In this document: piece by piece, positions 7,688 through 15,663 of the stretch | Layout of the letters: the number at the start of each line of letters is the position of its first letter | How positions within the stretch are numbered: the stretch's first letter is position 1 | NCBI GenBank assembly: GCA_023150805.1 | Contig: JAKLKF010000013.1 | Coordinates: forward strand, 55,151 to 89,216 | DNA from: Myxococcota bacterium | GTDB lineage: Bacteria; Myxococcota_A; UBA796; UBA2385 | DNA length: 34,066 nucleotides | Direction: 5' to 3' | The notes under the pieces: model-generated | The model's input: the letters and a program-made list of their open reading frames with translations, nothing else | What the model was told of the DNA's origin: nothing | Databases searched by the model: none | Made by a program: the position numbers and the translations under genes

Positions 7688-8251
7688 TCAGGCGCCGGCC
7701 CGCGCCTCGCCGCGGGGGCCCAGGCCCTCGACCTCGACGCCGGCGTCCAGGCGCGCGACCAGGCCGCGCAGCAGGGCCTCGACCTCGGCCGGCTCGCCGC
7801 GCTCGCGCAGCAGCCACAGGCGGGTGGCGGCCTCCTCCACCGCGGCCAGCGCGACACCCAGCGCGGCCCGCTCCCGGTCCCGGGCCTGCACCAGCAGGTC
7901 CCGCGAGCGCAGGCGGGCCTCGGCCAGGGCCGGCTCGTCGCCCGGGACCGGCCCGGCGCCGGCGGCCGCGACCTCCAGGCGGGCCAGGCGCGCGCCCTGG
8001 CGGTCCAGCGCCGAGGCCAGGCGGTCGACCACGGCGTGGGCCGGGTCGCCGGGGGCCAGCGCGGCGCGCAGGCGGGCCAGCGGGGCGGCCGAGGCGGTCG
8101 TGGGGCCCGCGCTGCCGGCGGCCGGGTCGGGGCCCACCGGGGCGACCAGGAAGAAGGGCCAGAAGCACACGGCCAGCACCCGCTCCCAGGCGCTGCGGCG
8201 GCCGCGCAGGCCCACCGCGAGGCCCACCGCCAGCCACGCCGACAACAGCAT
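7688..8251 (-). CDS. small membrane protein with C-terminal helical region, unknown function
   Basis: 187 aa from the ATG at 8251, which is preceded by GGAGG with a 5-base spacer. A GTG at 8263, one base after the upstream stop, would add four residues (191 aa). The N-terminus has two short hydrophobic stretches (LLSAWLAVGLAVGL and ERVLAVCFWPFFLVAPVG) that look like a membrane hairpin. Then comes an Ala/Arg/Glu-rich region of about 120 residues (LARLRAALA, DRERAALGVALAAVEEAATRLWLL) predicted to be helical or coiled-coil. No family is recognised. It sits between a multi-span membrane protein gene and the sulfatase gene and is probably co-transcribed with both. Confidence 0.6.
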   Translation of the reverse strand: MLLSAWLAVGLAVGLRGRRSAWERVLAVCFWPFFLVAPVGPDPAAGSAGPTTASAAPLARLRAALAPGDPAHAVVDRLASALDRQGARLARLEVAAAGAGPVPGDEPALAEARLRSRDLLVQARDRERAALGVALAAVEEAATRLWLLRERGEPAEVEALLRGLVARLDAGVEVEGLGPRGEARAGA

Positions 8252-8264
8252 CCAGGCCTCCACC

Positions 8265-9026
8265 TCACACCCCCAGGACGGCCGCGAGGGCCGAGAGCAC
8301 CTCGTGCAGGCCGCTGCCCTGCACCGGGCGGAGGACGACCAGGCGACCGGGCATGCCGATCACCGGGCGCAGCAGCCAGGAGAGCTGGAGGCCGACCAGG
8401 CCCAGCGCGGCGATCCAGGGCAGGGTCGCGCGCACCGGCAGCACCCGCCACAGGCGCAGGGCGCCGACCAGCCCGCCCACCCCGCCGACGGCGACCGTGG
8501 CCAGCACCAGGCGGCGGTAGGCGTAGAAGGCCGCGTCCGTGCCCTCGTGCCCGCCGCCGTCCCCGCCCAGGCTGAAGGTCAGCCAGGTGACCACGGCCAG
8601 CGGGGCCAGCCCCGCCATGGTGACCGTCGCGGTGGCCACGGCCTGCAGGACCAGGGCGGACAGCCGCTCGGGGGCCAGGGCCCGGCCGGCCTGGGCGCAG
8701 GAGACGTGCAGCACCGGCAGCGTCGACGCCGCGCTGCCCAGCACGATCAGGGGCAGCTTCACCCCGCTGACCAGGGCCTGGGCCAGCCCCCCCTGCACGC
8801 CGATGGCCAGGCCGAACAGGGCCGCGCCGCCGGCGGCCAGCAGGGCGAGCGCCGGCACGGCAGCGGCGGCGCCGGGGCCGTCCACCAGGGCGCGAGACAG
8901 GCCGGCGCCGTCGCGGAGCAGCGCCTCCAGCAGGCCGCGGGGGTCGGTCGGAGCCACGGGTTCGGGCGCGGACCGCGGCGAGGGCGGCGAGGGGAGCTCG
9001 TCGAGGGCGAGGGGCAGCGAGGACAT
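8265..9026 (-). CDS. multi-span membrane protein, unknown function
   Basis: 253 aa with a Pro/Ser-rich cytoplasmic-looking head (residues 1-35) and five or so hydrophobic segments, e.g. VPALALLAAGGAALFGLAIG, KLPLIVLGSAASTLPVLHV, LAPLAVVTWLTFSLG, LVLATVAVGGVGGLVGAL and WIAALGLVGLQLSWLLRPVI. The pattern of a KLPL-containing helix followed by a 'L.....AT.......LAP' helix and a His/Gly-rich loop is one I associate with uncharacterised bacterial integral membrane proteins, but I cannot name a Pfam family. A similar helix order in the next upstream protein suggests the two are distant paralogues. The start has GGAG 5 bases upstream of the ATG. Function unknown. Confidence 0.65.
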   Translation of the reverse strand: MSSLPLALDELPSPPSPRSAPEPVAPTDPRGLLEALLRDGAGLSRALVDGPGAAAAVPALALLAAGGAALFGLAIGVQGGLAQALVSGVKLPLIVLGSAASTLPVLHVSCAQAGRALAPERLSALVLQAVATATVTMAGLAPLAVVTWLTFSLGGDGGGHEGTDAAFYAYRRLVLATVAVGGVGGLVGALRLWRVLPVRATLPWIAALGLVGLQLSWLLRPVIGMPGRLVVLRPVQGSGLHEVLSALAAVLGV

Positions 9027-9050
9027 GGGGACTCCAGCGGGCGGGGGGCT

Positions 9051-9719
9051 TCAGGCGAGGTGCAGGGTCAGGACCAGCGCGGTCCAGGTGGTCAGCAGGT
9101 AGTGGACGAGGACCGCGGCCGCGCCGGGCGAGGCGGCTCCGGCCCTGCGGGCCCGGCGGACCGCCGCGACGCCGCCCTGCACGAAGGCCAGCAGGCCCAG
9201 GGCCAGCACCAGCAGCAGGAAGGTGGCCACGCCCTCGCCGGGCTCCCCGCCGTGCGCGGTCGGGGCGTAGAGCAGCACCACCGGCGCGGTGGCACCCAGC
9301 CAGGCGCCGCAGACCGCGGGGCCCACCGTCGCGGCCGCCACGACCTGGTGCAGGGAGCCCTCGCGGCGCCCCAGGGTGGACAGCAGGACCAGCGGCGGCA
9401 GGGTGAGCAGGCCCGCCAGCAGGACCCCTCCCAGCGCCGCGCCCAGCCCGCGCGCCGCGTCGCCGGCGGCCGTCGCCCCTGCCGGGTCCAGGCCCAGCGG
9501 CAGCAGCCCCAGGACCGCGGCGACCAGCCAGCTCCCGCCGCCGACGACGGCGGCGCCCAGCGCCGCGGCCAGCGCCACGGGCTCGGCGGCGTGGCCACCG
9601 TCGCCGACCAGCGCCGAGCCGTCCGGGCACGCGAGGTGCCCCCGCAGGCCCGCGCCGGGCGCGGTGGCGGGAGCCGGGGGGGGATGCAGAGCCAGGACCG
9701 GGGACGGGGACGGGGGCAT
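9051..9719 (-). CDS. multi-span membrane protein, probable distant paralogue of its neighbour
   Basis: 222 aa from the ATG at 9719, which has GGAGG with a 4-base spacer (GGAGGTCCCATG); the longer in-frame start at 9788 lacks a ribosome site. It has about five hydrophobic segments: VALAAALGAAVVGGGSWLVA, GVLLAGLLTLPPLVLLS, VGPAVCGAWLGATAPVVLLY, VATFLLLVLALGLLAFVQGG and AVLVHYLLTTWTALVLTLHL. The 'LTLPPLVLLST' helix followed by the 'ATAPVVLLY' helix and a Gly/His loop parallels KLPLIVLGS and LAPLAVVTW in the downstream protein. First gene of a four-gene minus-strand run ending in the sulfatase. Function unknown. Confidence 0.6.
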   Translation of the reverse strand: MPPSPSPVLALHPPPAPATAPGAGLRGHLACPDGSALVGDGGHAAEPVALAAALGAAVVGGGSWLVAAVLGLLPLGLDPAGATAAGDAARGLGAALGGVLLAGLLTLPPLVLLSTLGRREGSLHQVVAAATVGPAVCGAWLGATAPVVLLYAPTAHGGEPGEGVATFLLLVLALGLLAFVQGGVAAVRRARRAGAASPGAAAVLVHYLLTTWTALVLTLHLA

Positions 9720-9928
9720 GGGACCTCCACAGGGGTGTGCCGCCCGAGAGAGCAACCGGCATGCCACCCTCGCAGACGCCGATGGCATCGTCCTCCTCGC
9801 CGATCACCCCCCGCCGGCACCCTCGCCCCGGCGCCGCCTCGGATCCACCCATCGCAGCCGCGCCGCTACGAATCGACGATCCCCCCGGGCCCGGCCCGCG
9901 TTAGGCCCGGCCCCCAAAGGAGGACCCC
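9720..9928. other. divergent intergenic region between two operons
   Basis: This 209-base gap separates the minus-strand membrane/sulfatase run from the plus-strand 9929 gene. I find no convincing -35/-10 pair. CCGGGCC (9885-9891) can pair with GGCCCGG (9904-9910), forming a 7-bp stem with a 12-base loop that ends 5 bases before the strong Shine-Dalgarno AAAGGAGG (9916-9923). This could modulate translation of the 9929 gene. Confidence 0.35.
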
Positions 9929-10420
9929 ATGGCCGCTAGCCTCGACCACGATGCGCTGCAGGCGCGCATCGCTGAGCTGGTCACCGCCCTGCGCAAGGGC
10001 CAGCCCGACGCCAAGGCGACGCTCACCGCGCTGTGCACCGGGGACGCCGGCGCCCCCGCGCGCGACGCCCTGGACGCCGCCATGAAGGGCGAGCTGCTCG
10101 AGACCCGGTGGGAGATCGAGGACATCCTGGAGGCGACCACGCCGAAGAAGGCCGCCCCGCCCAAGCCCGCCGAGCCCGAGCCGCCCCCCGCACCGCCCGA
10201 TCCCAACCGCCCGCTGACCGCCGCGGATCTCGACATGGTCTACGATGACCCGCGGGGGCTGATGCTCCACAAGAGCAAGGTCGGAGACCGATGGTTCGCC
10301 ACGCAGATCGACCCGCGGACGGGGCAGCCGCAGACCTTCGAGCTGCACCCGAGCGAGGTGCAGCAGCTCAAGGCCCAGCTCAAGGGCAGCCCCTACTGGC
10401 TGCTGGGCGCCGGGGTCTGA
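9929..10420 (+). CDS. conserved-looking hypothetical protein with proline-rich linker
   Basis: 163 aa, no signal peptide. It has two parts joined by a Pro/Ala/Glu linker (about residues 72-92: KKAAPPKPAEPEPPPAPPDP). The N-terminal helical part has DHDALQARIAELVTALRKGQ and DAKATLTALC. The C-terminal mixed part has DPRGLMLHKSKVGDRWFATQ, then QPQTFELHPSEVQQLKAQLKG, a strand-rich segment followed by a helix. I do not recognise a family. The start has a near-perfect Shine-Dalgarno (AAAGGAGG, 5-base spacer), suggesting high expression. A lipoprotein gene follows on the same strand after a hairpin. Confidence 0.7.
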   Translation: MAASLDHDALQARIAELVTALRKGQPDAKATLTALCTGDAGAPARDALDAAMKGELLETRWEIEDILEATTPKKAAPPKPAEPEPPPAPPDPNRPLTAADLDMVYDDPRGLMLHKSKVGDRWFATQIDPRTGQPQTFELHPSEVQQLKAQLKGSPYWLLGAGV

Positions 10421-10435
10421 GCCCGCGCCGCGGGC
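10421..10435 (+). other. hairpin directly after the 9929 gene
   Basis: GCCCGC (10421-10426) pairs with GCGGGC (10430-10435) around a 3-base loop, starting at the base after the stop codon. No T-tract follows. It may partially terminate or protect the upstream message before the TPR lipoprotein gene. Confidence 0.35.
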
Positions 10436-10467
10436 GCGCGCCGGCGGCGGGGCCTCCGCCCGCCCTG

Positions 10468-11847
10468 GTGGCCAGGTCCCTGCTGCCGGCGCTGCTGCTG
10501 GCCCTGCTCCTGCCGGGCTGCGGCGGCGCGGGACGGCAGGTCCGCAAGGCGGATCGCTACCTGGAGGCCGGCCGCGCCAAGGCCGCCGCGCGCCTCTACG
10601 ACGACGTGCTGGTGGACCACCCCGACCGCCAGGACGCCCTGGTGGGCGCCGCCCTGGCCTGGAGCCTGGCCGACGAGCCCCAGACCGCCCTGGCCCGCGC
10701 CGAGCGCGCGCAGGCCGAGGGGGCGCGGGGTGGCGAGGAGGGCCACGCGCGGGCCCTGCTGGCGCTGGGGCGCGGGCAGGAGGCCATCCCCCTGCTGGAG
10801 GGCGCGGGGCTGCCCCTGCTGCTGGCCGAGGCCGAGCTGGCGGCCGGCCGCTTCGCCGACGCCCGCGCCGTGCTCCCCGCGCCCGGCCAGGACCCGGGCG
10901 CCGACCTGCTGCGGGCCTGGCTGATCCACCGGGAGGGCGAGCCCGGCGCCTGCGCCCGGGCGATGCCCCTGGCCATGGGCGCCGCGCGCCTGGCCCCCGA
11001 AGACGCCGAGATCAACGCCGAGGCGTCGTGGCTCGCCACCGCCTGCCAGCAGCCGGCCGACGCGCGGGAGCTGCACCTGGTCGCCCGCGCCTTCGAGCAG
11101 CAGGACGCCGAGACCCGCCTGCTGCGGGCCGACCTGCGCCTGGACGGCGGCGACCCCGAGGGCGCGGCCCGCCTGCTGGCGCGGGCCGAGGCCCTGTGGC
11201 CCCAGGACGGCCGCGTCGCCCGGGAGCTCGGCCTGGCCTGGCTGGAGGCCGACCAGCCCGCGCGCGCGGTCGAGACCCTGCGCCGGGCGCTGCCCCTGCC
11301 GCCCTACGAGCAGGATCCGCAGCAGCACCAGATCATCGTCGGCGGGCACGGCTACTCCCCCCAGGAGCGCGGCCGCCTGGTCCAGGACCTGTTGCGGACG
11401 CTGGCGCTGGCGCACGACCGCGCCGGGCAGCCCGTGGACGGGGCCAGCGCGCTGGAGCGCGCCCTGCTGGCCGCCCCCGAGGCCACGGCCGAGGCCTGGG
11501 CCGAGCAGGCGCGGCGGTGGGTCCAGGTCGGCGCCGGCCGCCGCGGCGTCGACGCCGCCCGCCGGGCGCTGCAGCTGCACTCCGACTCCTGGGTGGCGTG
11601 GACGGCGCTGGCCGAGGCCAGCCTGGCCGCCGGCCAGGCCCCCGAGGCCGTCGGCGCGGGGCGCAAGGCCTGGGCCCTGGCGCCGGGCCGGCCCGAGGCG
11701 GCGGTCGCCCTGGCCCGGGCGGCGCTGGCGGTCGGCGAGCGGGCGGAGGCGCTGCGGGTGCTGGAGAGCGCGCTCAAGGAGCTGGGGCCGCGCGTCCACC
11801 CCCTGAGCCCCACGCTCCAGGCCCTGCTGCGAGAGGCCTCCCGGTAG
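10468..11847 (+). CDS. TPR-repeat lipoprotein
   Basis: 459 aa from the GTG at 10468. This start puts a compact lipoprotein signal first (ARSLLPALLLALLLPGC, lipid Cys at about 18); upstream in-frame sequence is Arg/Pro-rich and not signal-like. No clear Shine-Dalgarno is seen. Most of the protein is a chain of about 34-residue helical pairs with TPR-like spacing, e.g. ADRYLEAGRAKAAARLYDDV, LGLAWLEADQPARAVETLRR and ALAEASLAAGQAPEAVGAGRKA with the W/G/Y/A/P-type positions visible. TPR lipoproteins act as scaffolds in envelope assembly or secretion. The partner is unknown, and no assembly machinery (such as BamA or a secretin) is adjacent. Confidence 0.75.
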   Translation: MARSLLPALLLALLLPGCGGAGRQVRKADRYLEAGRAKAAARLYDDVLVDHPDRQDALVGAALAWSLADEPQTALARAERAQAEGARGGEEGHARALLALGRGQEAIPLLEGAGLPLLLAEAELAAGRFADARAVLPAPGQDPGADLLRAWLIHREGEPGACARAMPLAMGAARLAPEDAEINAEASWLATACQQPADARELHLVARAFEQQDAETRLLRADLRLDGGDPEGAARLLARAEALWPQDGRVARELGLAWLEADQPARAVETLRRALPLPPYEQDPQQHQIIVGGHGYSPQERGRLVQDLLRTLALAHDRAGQPVDGASALERALLAAPEATAEAWAEQARRWVQVGAGRRGVDAARRALQLHSDSWVAWTALAEASLAAGQAPEAVGAGRKAWALAPGRPEAAVALARAALAVGERAEALRVLESALKELGPRVHPLSPTLQALLREASR

Positions 11848-11849
11848 GA

Positions 11850-11869
11850 CCCGCGTCCCCCGCCGCGGG
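11850..11869. terminator. hairpin between convergent genes
   Basis: CCCGCG (11850-11855) pairs with CGCGGG (11864-11869) around an 8-base loop, between the TAG of the TPR lipoprotein and the stop of the minus-strand TerB-like gene. There is no T-tract. It is the only structure in this 30-base gap. Confidence 0.4.
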
Positions 11870-11877
11870 CCGACCGC

Positions 11878-12240
11878 TCAGGACCGGGCCTGCAGGTGGG
11901 CGAAGGTGCGCGCCTCGACCTCGCGCAGCCGGCGAGCCGAGAGGCCCAGCGCGTGGGCCAGCTCGGAGACCCGCCGCGCCTCCTCCACGCAGTACTCGCC
12001 GTCGCAGACCGCCACGAAGAGGCAGGCCTCGACCAGGACCTCGGCGTGCTTCCACAGGCCCTGCAGGGGCGCCGGCTCCACCGTGTCGTCCACCGGCGGG
12101 GGCGCCAGCCGGTCGATCAGGCGGGCCTCGGCCGCGTTGACCTCGCCGTCGGAGGCGGCCAGCTCGGCCAGCACCTGCCGGAACCGGCGCTGCAGCGGCG
12201 CGCTCAGCTCCAGCGCGGTGATGCGGGCAGACAGCTTCAT
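11878..12240 (-). CDS. TerB-like (tellurite-resistance/DjlA N-terminal fold) domain protein
   Basis: 120 aa, essentially one domain. Two acidic helix-loop motifs, ASDGEVNAAEARLIDRLA and VCDGEYCVEEARRVSELAHA, each have the 'DGe...eE...i..la' pattern of the TerB/DjlA N-terminal family, in which these acidic residues bind metal. The family is widespread, often of unknown function, and not evidence of tellurite resistance on its own. The gene follows the B12-type radical SAM gene by 18 bases on the same strand and is probably in the same operon. Its Shine-Dalgarno is weak. Confidence 0.7.
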   Translation of the reverse strand: MKLSARITALELSAPLQRRFRQVLAELAASDGEVNAAEARLIDRLAPPPVDDTVEPAPLQGLWKHAEVLVEACLFVAVCDGEYCVEEARRVSELAHALGLSARRLREVEARTFAHLQARS

Positions 12241-12258
12241 GGGCGGTGCTTCGGGCTG

Positions 12259-13755
12259 CTAGAAGCCCATCTCCTCGGGGCGCCGATAGTGCCACAGCTT
12301 CTGCAGGGCCCGGAGCTCCAGGGGCCGGCCCGTGCGGCCCGCCTGCCACCGCGGCGCCGCCAGCGCCCGCAGCAGGCGGCGCTGCCAGGGGCGCAGGTTC
12401 CGGTCGCTCACGCTGGGCCAGCGGGCGTGGAGCACGGCCTCGAAGTCGTAGACCCGGCGCACCAGGTCCGGGCTGTGCCAGGGCGTGACCGCGTTGCGGC
12501 GCTCCTCGTACCGGGTCCAGGGCGGCGCCAGCCAGTCGTCCAGCGTCCGCGGGAAGGAGAAGCCCTGGGCGACGGCCTGCTCGTACATGCCCGGCAGCGG
12601 GACCGGCGTGTACATGTACAGGATGATCTCGCAGGCGCCGTTGTCCTCCTTGAGCCGGCGGATCAGGGCCAGCGTGGCCTCGACGTCGCCCCAGGGGTCG
12701 ACGGGGTTGCCGAGCACGAAGCTGAACTCCGGGATCACGCCGAAGGCGGCCGCCCGGCGGTTCAGCTCCAGCGTCTCGTGCACCTGCAGGCCGCCCTTGT
12801 TCATCGCCTCCAGCGTGGCCTGGTCGGCGTTCTCGGCCCCGTAGAAGACCATCGCCAGGCCGCTGTCGGCCAGCAGGCGCCAGGTGGCGTCGCTCCAGCC
12901 GAGCATCGTGTCGATGCGCCCCTCGCCCCACCAGCGCAGGCCCAGCCCGCGCAGGCCCCGGGCGACCTCTGCGCACCGCCGCTCGGCCGCGAAGAAGTTG
13001 TTGTCGTGGAACTCGACGGCGTCCGCGCCGTGCTGGTCGTGCAGGCGGCGCACCACCCGCACCACGTCGGCGGCGGGGTCGGCCAGCCACCGCCCCTCGA
13101 ACATGTTGGTGACCGCGCAGAAGTTGCACGTGTAGGGACAGCCCACCGAGCTGTGGTGGTTGAAGGTGCGGCGCCCCAGGAAGGTCCGGGCCGCGTAGCG
13201 CTCCATGTCCAGGGCGTGGAAGGGCGGGTCCCCGTACCGCGACGAGACCTTGTAGCCGCGGGCCCCGGCCTTGCGCAGGGCCCCGTCCCGCCAGCCGGCC
13301 ACCCCGGGCACCGCGAGCGGATCGGCGCCCGCGGCCAGGGCCACCACCAGCTCGCGCAGGGTGTCCTCGCCCTGGCCGAGCACCACCAGGTCGACGGCGG
13401 GGTCGGCGACGCAGGCCTCGGGGTAGACGGTCGGGAAGTAGCCGCCCCACACGATCCGGACCTGGGGCCAGAGCGCCTTGAGGTGCCGGCACCAGGGCAC
13501 GGCCTGGCGGAGCTGGGGCCCGGGCATCACCGTGACGAGCAGCACCGTGCCCGCCGGGTCGGCCGCGATCGCCGCCTCGGCCCGCTCCTTGGCCCGGGGG
13601 TCGACGTTGGCGTCGAGGATCTCCCAGGTCAGCGGCTCGCCGCGCCCCGTCGGGCCCCGCACCTCGTGGGGCAGCGCCCGCGCCAGGAAGAGCAGCGAGA
13701 GGGGCAGGCGGCGGTGGGCCTTCTGCGCGCGGGGGTTGAACAGGAGGAGGTGCAC
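12259..13755 (-). CDS. cobalamin-binding-type radical SAM protein
   Basis: 498 aa from a GTG. Residues 1-155 form a Rossmann-like B12-binding-type domain (LLLFNP, ILDANVDP, VRIVWGGYFPT, VDLVVLGQGE), although a DxHxxG cobalamin-ligand motif is not seen. A radical SAM core follows with Cys206, Cys210 and Cys213 in VGCPYTCNFC, the 4Fe-4S ligands. Further core segments are FHDNNFF (about 250), GEGRID, FYGAEN and FSFVLGNPVDPW. This architecture is typical of enzymes that methylate unactivated carbons or rearrange lipids and natural products. It lies 9 bases after the methyltransferase/radical SAM fusion and before the TerB-like gene. Substrate unknown. Confidence 0.88.
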   Translation of the reverse strand: MHLLLFNPRAQKAHRRLPLSLLFLARALPHEVRGPTGRGEPLTWEILDANVDPRAKERAEAAIAADPAGTVLLVTVMPGPQLRQAVPWCRHLKALWPQVRIVWGGYFPTVYPEACVADPAVDLVVLGQGEDTLRELVVALAAGADPLAVPGVAGWRDGALRKAGARGYKVSSRYGDPPFHALDMERYAARTFLGRRTFNHHSSVGCPYTCNFCAVTNMFEGRWLADPAADVVRVVRRLHDQHGADAVEFHDNNFFAAERRCAEVARGLRGLGLRWWGEGRIDTMLGWSDATWRLLADSGLAMVFYGAENADQATLEAMNKGGLQVHETLELNRRAAAFGVIPEFSFVLGNPVDPWGDVEATLALIRRLKEDNGACEIILYMYTPVPLPGMYEQAVAQGFSFPRTLDDWLAPPWTRYEERRNAVTPWHSPDLVRRVYDFEAVLHARWPSVSDRNLRPWQRRLLRALAAPRWQAGRTGRPLELRALQKLWHYRRPEEMGF

Positions 13756-13764
13756 GGCGGCCCC

Positions 13765-15516
13765 CTACCCCAGCCGCGCCCAGCACACGCAGCGCTGGCA
13801 GGTGGGGTGGCGGTCGATGTCCAGGGCGGCCAGGCGAGGGGCCAGCGCGTGCAGGCCCGCGGCCAGGCCCCGGCGGGCGTCCGCGCCGCCCCCGTCCAGG
13901 AAGAAGCAGGGCCGCAGCGAGAGGTCGGGCTGGACGACCACGCTGGTCCAGGGCGCGTCGCAGCGGGGGCTGCGCGGAGCCTCCAGGCCCTGGTCGGCCC
14001 GGGCGCGCTGCCAGATGCGGTCGAGCGCGGCGTCGCTGTCCGAGAGGAAGCCCGGCGGCAGCGCCCGCCGCAGCTCCGCCAGCTCCCGCCGCAGGGCCTG
14101 GGGGTCGGGCCGCAGGGTCAGGACCGGATCGCCGGGGCCGGCCGACGCCCGCCCGAAGGCGTCGCCCTCCAGGTCGGCGGCCAGGAAGCTCACCGCCGCC
14201 AGGCCCCAGTCCCGGGCCACCTGGGCGATCTCCAGCAGGCGACCCTGGTTGGCGGCGGTCACGGTGACCCGGGCGCGCACGACCAGGCCCGGCGCCTGCG
14301 CCCGCAGCGCCAGCACGCCGGCCTGGACCGCCGCGAAGCCGTCGACCCCCCGCGCCGCCCGGTAGGAGGCGGGGTCGCAGCCGTCCAGGCTGACCACCAC
14401 CTCCTCGCACCACCGCGCGACCAGCGCCGCGTGGCGCCTGAGCAGCAGGCCGTTGGTCAGCAGTGTGGGGCGCATGCCCGCCAGGCGCACGCCGCGCAGC
14501 AGATCCTCGAGGTCCGGCCGCAGCAGCGGCTCGCCGCCGGTCAGCAGCACCTCGCCGCAGCCCATGGCGCGCGCCTCCCGCGCCAGGCGCGCGGCGACCG
14601 GGGCGGTCAGCGCCTCGCCCCCCGCGGGACCACGGAAGTCGCAGGCGGCGCAGCGGCTGTTGCAGCCGTCGGTCAGGTGCAGCACCAGGACGCGCAGGCG
14701 ACGGACCTCGCCCGTCCGCTGCGCGCGGCGGGTCTCCCGGCGTCGCCGCAGGCGCCCCTCGCCGACGGCGGCGGGCAGCACCTCGGCAGGTACTGCGGTG
14801 CGGCGCAGCACGACGACCAGGTGGTCGCCCACCGAGCGCAGCAGGGGCAGGCCCCGGAGGGGGCGCTCGACCCGGGCCAGCGCCGGGCCCAGCCGGCTGC
14901 CGGGGGGCGGGGTGAAGAAGCCCAGCCCCCGCTGCTCGACCACCTCGAACCACGGCGAGAAGGCCCGGGCCAGCTCGCGACCGGAGAGGTAGCGCGTGCG
15001 GACCGTGCCGCCGGCGACCGGCACCTCCACCACCGGGCGCAGCCGCCCCACCGCCCCCCGCAGGTCCCCGCGCGCCAGGCAGCGCGCCGTCCAGGTCGGG
15101 TGCAGCCGCGGCATGGGCACCACGACCGCCACCCCGCCGGGCCGCACGGCGCCGGCCAGGCCCTGCGCCGCTGCCACCGGCGCCAGGCAGTTGATCACCC
15201 CGAAGTCCAGCAGGGCGGCGTCCACCGGCCCCAGCGAGCCGGCGTCCTCCACCCGGTGGACCCGCGCGTCGACGCCGCGCGCCCGCGCCTGGGCGACCAT
15301 GCCGGCGCTGGCGTCCATCGCGACGACGCGGTGGCCGGATCGCTGCAGGCGCAGCGCGTCCAGGCCGATGCCGCAGCCGGCGTCCAGGACCAGGGCCCCG
15401 GGCGGGAGGTGCCGCGCCAGCGTGGCGTGCACCTCGTCCCGGAAGGCGGCCGCGACCGGATCCCGGCCCCACGCCGCGTCGTAGTCGACCGCGTGCCGGT
15501 CGAAGGGGTCGTCCAT
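13765..15516 (-). CDS. fusion of SAM-dependent methyltransferase and radical SAM/SPASM-like domains
   Basis: 583 aa in one uninterrupted frame. Residues 1-240 are a class I methyltransferase: motif I LVLDAGCGIGLDALRL (43-57), an acidic ribose-binding end of strand 2 in RVVAMDASAGMVAQAR, and a GAVRPGGVAVVVPMPR strand. After a short Arg-rich linker (about 250-273), residues 275-583 are a radical SAM domain with Cys285, Cys289 and Cys292 (LTDGCNSRCAACDF), GGEPLLRPD (about 328-335), LLTNGLLL and VVVSLDGCDPASYRAARG. The tail carries extra cysteines (RCDAPWTSVVVQPDLSLRPC and CQRCVCW), consistent with a SPASM/twitch auxiliary cluster. The fusion implies methylation and radical chemistry on one substrate. 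It starts an apparent three-gene operon with a B12-type radical SAM enzyme. Confidence 0.85.
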   Translation of the reverse strand: MDDPFDRHAVDYDAAWGRDPVAAAFRDEVHATLARHLPPGALVLDAGCGIGLDALRLQRSGHRVVAMDASAGMVAQARARGVDARVHRVEDAGSLGPVDAALLDFGVINCLAPVAAAQGLAGAVRPGGVAVVVPMPRLHPTWTARCLARGDLRGAVGRLRPVVEVPVAGGTVRTRYLSGRELARAFSPWFEVVEQRGLGFFTPPPGSRLGPALARVERPLRGLPLLRSVGDHLVVVLRRTAVPAEVLPAAVGEGRLRRRRETRRAQRTGEVRRLRVLVLHLTDGCNSRCAACDFRGPAGGEALTAPVAARLAREARAMGCGEVLLTGGEPLLRPDLEDLLRGVRLAGMRPTLLTNGLLLRRHAALVARWCEEVVVSLDGCDPASYRAARGVDGFAAVQAGVLALRAQAPGLVVRARVTVTAANQGRLLEIAQVARDWGLAAVSFLAADLEGDAFGRASAGPGDPVLTLRPDPQALRRELAELRRALPPGFLSDSDAALDRIWQRARADQGLEAPRSPRCDAPWTSVVVQPDLSLRPCFFLDGGGADARRGLAAGLHALAPRLAALDIDRHPTCQRCVCWARLG

Positions 15517-15561
15517 CCCCCCCGCCTATCCCGGGTCCCGCCGATGGCTGCGGGATGCGCG

Positions 15562-15590
15562 TTGACAGTGTGGGACCGTGCTCCTACCAT
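15562..15590 (+). promoter_or_regulatory. sigma70-type promoter for the Ig/beta-barrel gene
   Basis: TTGACA (15562-15567) is followed by a 17-base spacer and TACCAT (15585-15590). This is the best-matching -35/-10 pair in the window, predicting a start near 15597 and a leader of about 67 bases before the ATG at 15664. Confidence 0.7.
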
Positions 15591-15663
15591 TCCGCGACCC
15601 GCGCCCCCCCTCCCCCTCCCTGGCCGCAGGGGCCGGTCCCTCGCACCGCCGCACGGAACGCTG

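Noticed and set aside
5731..8520. Long plus-strand open frame across the GNAT and sulfatase
   Set aside because: A high-GC artefact: Pro/Ala/Arg/Gly-rich translation without motifs, while the other frames encode recognisable proteins.
7657..9852. Upstream extension of the sulfatase frame through the membrane protein genes
   Set aside because: The translated extension is low-complexity Arg/Gly/Pro. The ATG at 7656 has GGAGG and a lipoprotein signal.
11878..12240. TerB-like gene as a tellurite-resistance determinant
   Set aside because: Single TerB-like domains are widespread; no other ter genes are present and the context is a radical SAM operon.
11896..15663. Very long open frame upstream of the Ig/beta-barrel gene on the plus strand
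   Set aside because: It is antisense to the radical SAM genes and is Arg/Ala/Gly/His-rich with no domain. The real gene starts at 15664, where a signal peptide and promoter are found.
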